Below, piece by piece: positions 5,907 through 9,484 of a stretch of DNA of 9,484 nucleotides. This stretch comes from Rhodospirillales bacterium (GTDB taxonomy: Bacteria > Pseudomonadota > Alphaproteobacteria > SMXQ01): NCBI GenBank assembly GCA_024638585.1, contig JAHEKA010000064.1:1-9484 (forward strand), read 5' to 3'. Made by a program: the position numbers and the translations under genes. Under the pieces are notes generated by a model that had not been told where the DNA came from, searched no databases, and saw only the letters and a list, made by a program, of their open reading frames with translations. Within the stretch, counting starts at the first letter, position 1. Each line of letters begins with the position of its first letter.

Positions 5907-7280
5907 ATGGCAAGGAGTTCCATAAGCCCGTTGCCGCTCGGGGAATCTTCCTTGACGGCGAGGCTCGTCTCTTTCATGGCCGACACCGGCGCGGAAGAGC
6001 TGCCGGGGACCACGCTGGATTCCGCAAGATATCTTATCCTCGACACCATTGGGGTTGCGCTTGCCGCCGCGACACATGAGGTCGGCAGGATCATCACCCG
6101 CTTTGCCTTGGATACGACCGGCCAACCTGCCGACGCCACGATCTTTGGGACCGCGAAAAAAGCCACCGCGGCGAAGGCCGCGCTCGCCAACGGCACGATG
6201 GCAAACGCGCTCGATTACGACGGCGGAGCCCACCTCCCGACTCACCTCCTGCCCACGGTCCTGGCGATAGCGGAGCAAGAAGGCCTTTCCGGCGAAGACG
6301 TTCTTACCGCGTTTATCCTTTCATATGAGGCGGCGCATAAGCTGACGAAGGTCATCGAAGCCAAGCGCCGTTCTGGCGGATCCAGCCCGACCGGGCGGGG
6401 CTGGTGGCATGTCGGCCTGGTCGGACCCATTGCCGCGGCCTTGGCAGCGTCGCGTCTGATGGGTCTCGACAAGCAGCGGATGGCGGTTGCGGTCGGCATT
6501 TCGACGGCAAGTTCCGCCGGTTTCCGGCGCAACATGGGGACCATGTCGAAGGCGCTCAGTTCCGGCAATGCCGCGGCTGCGGGTATTGACGCGGCAATGC
6601 TGGCGGCACGTGGCTTCACCGGCGATCCTGAAATCCTCGAAGCGCCCTTGGGCTTTGTCCATTCGGTCTCGCAACCGGAAGAACGAGACACGACGGCGGT
6701 GATTGACGGCCTCGCGAATCCTTATGCGCTGGCGACCTGGCCGAGGATCAAAAGGATACCGGCGGTGACCCCCGCCCACGTCCTGATCGACTCGGCGATC
6801 GAGTTACGGAAAAGGGAAGCGTTCGCGATCGATCAAATTGAATCCGTGCACGCGACGATGACGCCGCTGTCCCTATTCCGAACCGACGTCACCGATGCGG
6901 AATCGGCGGGGTTCTGCGGTGAGTTCTTGATCGCCCTTGCGCTGATCCACGGCACCGTCAGCCTCGATCTATACCGTGACGAAATCTTTAATGATCCACA
7001 GATCCGGTCGCTCATGTCTTTGGTCAGAAATACCGCGGCGTCGGAGATGCAAGGCCACACCTTGGTGATAAGGCTGAAGGGCGGTCACGTCGTCAACTCG
7101 GACCTCAAGCCCGGGGGGCAGCACCTTGCGGACCCGGATTCGGTCCTGGCGAAGTTCGACCATTGCGCCGGCAAGGCCGTGTCGAAGGCCGCCGTTGCCA
7201 CGATCCGGGACAGTGTCCTCGACCTTGAAAAGCAAGCCAGTATCGGCCCGTTGATGGAAGCCATTGGCAACCGGCTTTAG
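5907..7280 (+). CDS. MmgE/PrpD-family enzyme (2-methylcitrate dehydratase / cis-aconitate decarboxylase-like)
   Basis: A 457-residue cytoplasmic enzyme of the usual length for the MmgE/PrpD family. Known members act on small di- and tricarboxylic acids: PrpD dehydratase, cis-aconitate decarboxylase and iminodisuccinate epimerase. Family landmarks in order are LDTIGVALAA (45-54), NGTMANALDYDGGAHLPTH (95-113), GWWHVGLVGPIAAALAASRL (165-184), GTMSKALSSGNAAAAGIDAA (211-230) with Lys215, IKRIPAVTPAH (281-291) with Lys282, and a late DPDSVLAKFD (409-418). By comparison with cis-aconitate decarboxylase, Asp103, His113, His168, Lys215 and Lys282 fall on active-site positions. The usual D-D-T is replaced by D-G-G at 105-107, removing the conserved Thr. 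The reaction therefore may differ from PrpD or CadA. The start is the ATG at 5907, with GAGGG 7 bases upstream. It is co-directional with the transporter ATPase, which suggests that it acts on the imported compound or a breakdown product. Confidence 0.9.
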   Translation: MARSSISPLPLGESSLTARLVSFMADTGAEELPGTTLDSARYLILDTIGVALAAATHEVGRIITRFALDTTGQPADATIFGTAKKATAAKAALANGTMANALDYDGGAHLPTHLLPTVLAIAEQEGLSGEDVLTAFILSYEAAHKLTKVIEAKRRSGGSSPTGRGWWHVGLVGPIAAALAASRLMGLDKQRMAVAVGISTASSAGFRRNMGTMSKALSSGNAAAAGIDAAMLAARGFTGDPEILEAPLGFVHSVSQPEERDTTAVIDGLANPYALATWPRIKRIPAVTPAHVLIDSAIELRKREAFAIDQIESVHATMTPLSLFRTDVTDAESAGFCGEFLIALALIHGTVSLDLYRDEIFNDPQIRSLMSLVRNTAASEMQGHTLVIRLKGGHVVNSDLKPGGQHLADPDSVLAKFDHCAGKAVSKAAVATIRDSVLDLEKQASIGPLMEAIGNRL

Positions 7281-7319
7281 TCAAGCGCGCTAAGACTGAT
7301 ACACCAGTGCACGCGAAAA

Positions 7320-7342
7320 CTTATCCTTCCCGGTGGGATAAG
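7320..7342. repeat. Short inverted repeat CTTATCC...GGATAAG
   Basis: Seven perfectly paired bases with a 9-base loop, 40 bases past the MmgE/PrpD stop codon. It could mark the 3' end of that transcript. No T-run follows on the plus strand, so an intrinsic terminator is not supported by sequence alone. Confidence 0.4.
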
Positions 7343-7389
7343 CCGGAGCCTATGCATGGCGATGCCCAAGATTCGTAAAGAAGTTTCCT

Positions 7390-7449
7390 GCGCGAGCTGA
7401 GGTCCAATGCCCGCATCGGTTCGCAAGCAGACGTTAGCTCAACTCGCGC
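7390..7449. repeat. Long imperfect stem-loop enclosing a degenerate dispersed repeat
   Basis: Arms GCGCGAGCTGAG (7390-7401) and CTCAACTCGCGC (7438-7449) pair at 11 of 12 positions (one C/A mismatch). The 36-base loop contains a sequence at 7404-7423 that matches the repeat at 8851-8870 at 15 of 20 positions, followed by AAGCAGACGTT. The whole resembles a small palindromic intergenic element placed in a convergent gap. It may act as a bidirectional transcript end, which is an inference. Confidence 0.5.
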
Positions 7450-7480
7450 GGAAGGCCCTGGGTGGCATCAGTGGGCGCCC

Positions 7481-8653
7481 TCAGATCTCGATCCCATAGA
7501 GCTTGGCTGCATTCTGCTGGCCGACCTTCAATCTGACCTCGGGGTCCAACCCCTCGCAATTGCTTTCCAGCGTTTTCTGGGAATACGGCCAGGTCGTCAC
7601 GCCGTGGGGATAGTCACTTGCCCATAGATAGTTGTCCTCGCCGTAAACCGGCGTTGTCAGCATGCCGGCCCGGTCGTCCTGGAACGTGAAGAACACGTTG
7701 TTGGTCAGGTATTCCCTGGGCGGAAGTTTGTTCACGTTCTTTTCGGCATCATAGGCGCTCATCCGGCCGTGGATGTAATCAATCCGTTCCACCATATGGG
7801 CGATCCACCCGACGTCGAACTCGGCACAGCAGACCTTGAGCGTGGGGTGGCGGTCGAACACGCCGGAGAAGATGAGGTTGCCCAGGAACTCCTGGGCCGG
7901 CGCCTGGGTGCGGGCGAACCCCAGTGGCTCTTTCCAAGGGGCGTGTTCCCTCGGGCCTTCAAAATGGGTTCGTGCCTGTCCCTGGGTGGTGCTGGTGTGG
8001 ACGTTGAGGACCATGCCCGCGTCGGCGGCCGCGGCCCAAAGCGGCTCGTACTTCGGCTCGTAATACCCGCTGTCCTTGATCCGCGTAGGGATCTGCGCCC
8101 CCCGGAACCCCAGCTTGGCGTATTCCTGCAAGTCGGCCACGGTGTGGTCGATGTCGAGAATAGAGAGCAGCGGCAGCCCAATCAGGCGATTGGGGGCGTA
8201 GCTGCAAAAATCATGGAGCCAGGCGGAGTAAGAGCGGAGAATCGCCCTTTGGAAGGGCTCATCGGTCAATGCGTAGAAGAAGCGGCCGGGGCTGGGATAA
8301 AGGATCTCCGCCCCAACACCATCGGCGTCCTGATCCTTCAAACGGGCGGCGGGGTCCCAGCCGCCGGGGTAATCCTCGTAGCGGAAGGTCTCATTGAAGC
8401 TGATGGTGTCAAAGTACTTTTGTTCATCAATGTCGGAGATGCCCCTCTCTTTGGTAAGGGCGCGGCCGATACTGAAGTGGGAGCAGCCCACCGGGGGCAT
8501 TCCCTCGGTGATCAGCCAGGTCCCCTTGGTGCTGCCCGGAGGGTCTTTCACGACCTTGGGCGCGCGATCTCCATACTCCTTCTGCACGCGCTCCCAGGCG
8601 GCGGGTGGCTCGTTGAGATGAGAATCCGCAGATATCAGCTTGAAATCGAGCAT
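7481..8653 (-). CDS. Amidohydrolase-2 family metal-dependent enzyme (ACMSD-like TIM barrel)
   Basis: A 390-residue cytoplasmic protein of the amidohydrolase 2 family (PF04909 type). The family includes aminocarboxymuconate semialdehyde decarboxylase, gamma-resorcylate decarboxylase and related hydrolases and hydratases. The N-terminal strand carries ADSHLNEP (9-16). This is the D-x-H...E-P variant of the H/E-x-H metal motif, with Asp10 and His12 as probable ligands. Further expected positions are His219 in LNVHTST, Glu278 in CCAEFDVGW and Asp347 in WASDYPHG, with a nearby His350. GNLIFSGVFDRHPTLKV (258-274) is a typical family segment. The start is the ATG at 8653, with AAAGGGGAGG just upstream. 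The gene is transcribed alone, convergent with the MmgE/PrpD gene and with its own upstream region at 8654-9094. Decarboxylase and hydrolase chemistry cannot be separated from sequence. Its link to the transporter locus rests only on proximity. Confidence 0.92.
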   Translation of the reverse strand: MLDFKLISADSHLNEPPAAWERVQKEYGDRAPKVVKDPPGSTKGTWLITEGMPPVGCSHFSIGRALTKERGISDIDEQKYFDTISFNETFRYEDYPGGWDPAARLKDQDADGVGAEILYPSPGRFFYALTDEPFQRAILRSYSAWLHDFCSYAPNRLIGLPLLSILDIDHTVADLQEYAKLGFRGAQIPTRIKDSGYYEPKYEPLWAAAADAGMVLNVHTSTTQGQARTHFEGPREHAPWKEPLGFARTQAPAQEFLGNLIFSGVFDRHPTLKVCCAEFDVGWIAHMVERIDYIHGRMSAYDAEKNVNKLPPREYLTNNVFFTFQDDRAGMLTTPVYGEDNYLWASDYPHGVTTWPYSQKTLESNCEGLDPEVRLKVGQQNAAKLYGIEI

Positions 8654-8741
8654 GGCCTCCCCTTTCTGATTTTCTTATCCGTCTTATCTGGACGATCCCG
8701 TGCCCCCCGAACCGACATGTCCCAAACGGATGCTGATCATG

Positions 8742-8783
8742 GTCAAGATCGTAGCCAGCAAACCCGTCCTGAGCAATCTTGAC
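8742..8783. promoter_or_regulatory. Inverted repeat GTCAAGAT...ATCTTGAC upstream of the amidohydrolase gene
   Basis: Two perfect 8-bp arms (8742-8749 and 8776-8783) are separated by 26 bases. A third CAAGAT copy follows at 8793-8798 in the forward direction. The cluster starts about 90 bases upstream of the amidohydrolase start codon. Spaced half-sites of this kind are compatible with an operator for that gene, but an RNA hairpin is also possible. Confidence 0.35.
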
Positions 8784-8852
8784 AAGAGCAGGCAAGATTC
8801 CTGCGGTGAAGTTCGGGTATCGGCGGTCGGCACCAATTTTCACACCCCCACC

Positions 8853-8870
8853 AATGTCCGCTTTGGGTCA
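8853..8870 (+). repeat. Dispersed repeat copy 1 (AATGTCCGCTTTGGGTCA)
   Basis: ATGTCCGCTTTGGGTCA (8854-8870) recurs exactly at 9468-9484, one copy on each side of the VOC gene. I recall closely similar motifs as abundant intergenic repeats in Bradyrhizobium-like genomes. That statement is from memory and was not checked. Confidence 0.65.
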
Positions 8871-9012
8871 GATGGGGTCATCGGGTTAACGGCCGGCTTC
8901 GGCCGAGAGCGCTACTCGGCATCCCACCGAGCCTGGGGTTTAACGATCGCCCCCACACAATCATGTTGGCCGGATCGCTGAGCCGTGAGACCATTACCAG
9001 ACTAATTTAGTG

Positions 9013-9026
9013 GCCTTTGCAAAGGC
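9013..9026. promoter_or_regulatory. 14-bp perfect palindrome GCCTTTGCAAAGGC upstream of the VOC gene
   Basis: A perfect palindrome centred about 75 bases before the ATG of the VOC gene, placing it at or near the expected promoter. It overlaps TTGCAA, a possible -35 element (9018-9023), although the matching -10 is weak. It is a candidate operator for the small gene downstream. Confidence 0.4.
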
Positions 9027-9094
9027 GCATTCCTAGGCTATCGGCTAGATGTGATGATTCCATTCTGGACCCCTCCAACTCTGGGAGGTTGGAT

Positions 9095-9457
9095 ATGACG
9101 ATAGAGCTGAACCACACCATCGTTCCGTCCCGAGATAAGGAAGCCGCGGCCCGCTTCTTTGCGCGCATTTTCGGGCTCAGCTATGACGGGCTCCACTCAC
9201 ATTTCGCACCAGTCAAGGTCAATGATCGTCTAACACTAGATTTCGATGACGCGAGTGAGTTTGATCGTCATCACTATGCTTTCATGGTGAGCGAAAAGGA
9301 TTTCGATGCCATTTTCGAAAGGATCACGGAAGAGGGCATCACCTATGGCAGTGGCCCACGTTCGTCAGAGAATATGGAGATCAATCACCGGCGCGGAGGG
9401 CGGGGGCTTTATTTCCGCGGCCCGGATGGCCACCTGCTTGAAATCATGACTGCGTAA
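9095..9457 (+). CDS. VOC-superfamily protein (glyoxalase/bleomycin resistance/extradiol dioxygenase fold)
   Basis: A 120-residue single-module VOC protein, typical in length for one pair of beta-alpha-beta-beta-beta units. It starts with ELNHTIVPSRDKEAAARFFA (4-23) and ends with the family signature LYFRGPDGHLLEIMT (105-119). Candidate metal ligands at the classical places are His7, His60 (in RHHYAFMV) and Glu116. Such proteins bind a divalent metal and act as lyases, isomerases, dioxygenases or antibiotic-binding proteins. The sequence does not separate these. The start is the ATG at 9095, with a strong GGGAGG six bases upstream. An earlier in-frame ATG at 9017 lies inside the 14-bp palindrome and would add 26 residues unlike the family. 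The gene seems less GC-rich than the cluster to its left. It stands between two exact copies of a dispersed repeat, so it may not belong functionally to the transporter locus. Confidence 0.9.
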   Translation: MTIELNHTIVPSRDKEAAARFFARIFGLSYDGLHSHFAPVKVNDRLTLDFDDASEFDRHHYAFMVSEKDFDAIFERITEEGITYGSGPRSSENMEINHRRGGRGLYFRGPDGHLLEIMTA

Positions 9458-9467
9458 ACACGGCGTC

Positions 9468-9484
9468 ATGTCCGCTTTGGGTCA
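9468..9484 (+). repeat. Dispersed repeat copy 2 at the window edge
   Basis: ATGTCCGCTTTGGGTCA, identical over 17 bases to 8854-8870 and in the same direction. It lies 10 bases beyond the VOC stop codon. The repeat may continue past the window, so its full length is unknown. Confidence 0.65.

Larger units (their letters stand above)
7281..7480. other. Convergent intergenic region with two stem-loops
   Basis: This 200-bp gap lies between the ends of the rightward MmgE/PrpD gene and the leftward amidohydrolase gene, so it should contain transcript ends for both. A small perfect inverted repeat CTTATCC/GGATAAG sits at 7320-7342, and a long imperfect stem-loop at 7390-7449. Neither is followed by a clear T-run on either strand. 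No gene is apparent. Confidence 0.5.
8654..9094. other. 441-bp divergent intergenic region between amidohydrolase and VOC genes
   Basis: No credible gene was found: the open frames here lack ribosome-binding sites and family resemblance. The region holds an inverted repeat at 8742-8783, a 5-bp hairpin GCAGG/CCTGC at 8788-8804, and a dispersed repeat at 8853-8870. It also holds a CGGCCG-GCTT-CGGCCG hairpin at 8890-8905 and a 14-bp palindrome at 9013-9026. It must also carry the promoters of both outward genes, but no strong -35/-10 pair stood out. Confidence 0.55.

Noticed and set aside
7769..8782. Plus-strand open frame (337 codons) antisense to the amidohydrolase gene
   Set aside because: It is the shadow of a well-conserved metalloenzyme and has low-complexity composition typical of an opposite-strand frame.
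8700..8981. 93-codon plus-strand open frame in the amidohydrolase-VOC gap
   Set aside because: It has no ribosome-binding site and no family resemblance, and it runs through the dispersed repeat and several hairpins.
9017..9094. 26-residue N-terminal extension of the VOC protein from an ATG-type start at 9017
   Set aside because: The family normally begins right at the ELNHTIV strand, and a strong GGGAGG site precedes the ATG at 9095. The extension overlaps the palindrome.

Overview
The window is GC-rich (roughly 60% by eye) and looks like chromosomal DNA of an alphaproteobacterium, possibly Rhizobiales or Rhodospirillales. That placement rests on codon use, on the protein families, and on a dispersed repeat (ATGTCCGCTTTGGGTCA) that I recall from rhizobial-type intergenic regions. 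It is an inference. No RNA gene, CRISPR array, transposase or integrase is visible.

Layout. Positions 1-4347 carry a leftward run of four genes. In transcription order they are a periplasmic solute-binding protein (4347-3238), a fused two-domain ABC permease (3075-1315), an alpha/beta-hydrolase-fold protein (1189-323), and the N-terminal part of an Asp/Glu-racemase-superfamily enzyme (277-1, cut by the window edge). A 296-bp divergent promoter region (4348-4643) with a 13-bp palindrome separates this run from two rightward genes: the transporter ATPase (4644-5759) and an MmgE/PrpD-family enzyme (5907-7280). A convergent gap (7281-7480) holds a long imperfect stem-loop. Next comes a leftward amidohydrolase-2 family metalloenzyme (8653-7481), a 441-bp gap with several inverted repeats, and a small rightward VOC (glyoxalase/bleomycin-resistance fold) protein (9095-9457).

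How the genes fit together. The binding protein, permease and ATPase form one complete importer of the FbpABC/AfuABC (iron/2-aminoethylphosphonate/polyamine-like) type, split over a divergent promoter. Each transporter arm also carries enzymes typical of small organic acid catabolism: a racemase/maleate-isomerase/arylmalonate-decarboxylase relative, an alpha/beta hydrolase and an MmgE/PrpD enzyme. An amidohydrolase and a VOC protein lie nearby. The simplest reading is an uptake-plus-degradation locus for a carboxylated organic compound rather than an iron uptake locus. The substrate cannot be read from the sequence. No transcription factor gene is present in the window.

Most notable points. 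The alpha/beta hydrolase has alanine where the catalytic nucleophile should be. The MmgE/PrpD enzyme has an altered active-site segment. A perfect 15-bp inverted repeat sits between the binding-protein and permease genes. A dispersed repeat family brackets the VOC gene, with a degenerate copy inside the 7390-7449 stem-loop.
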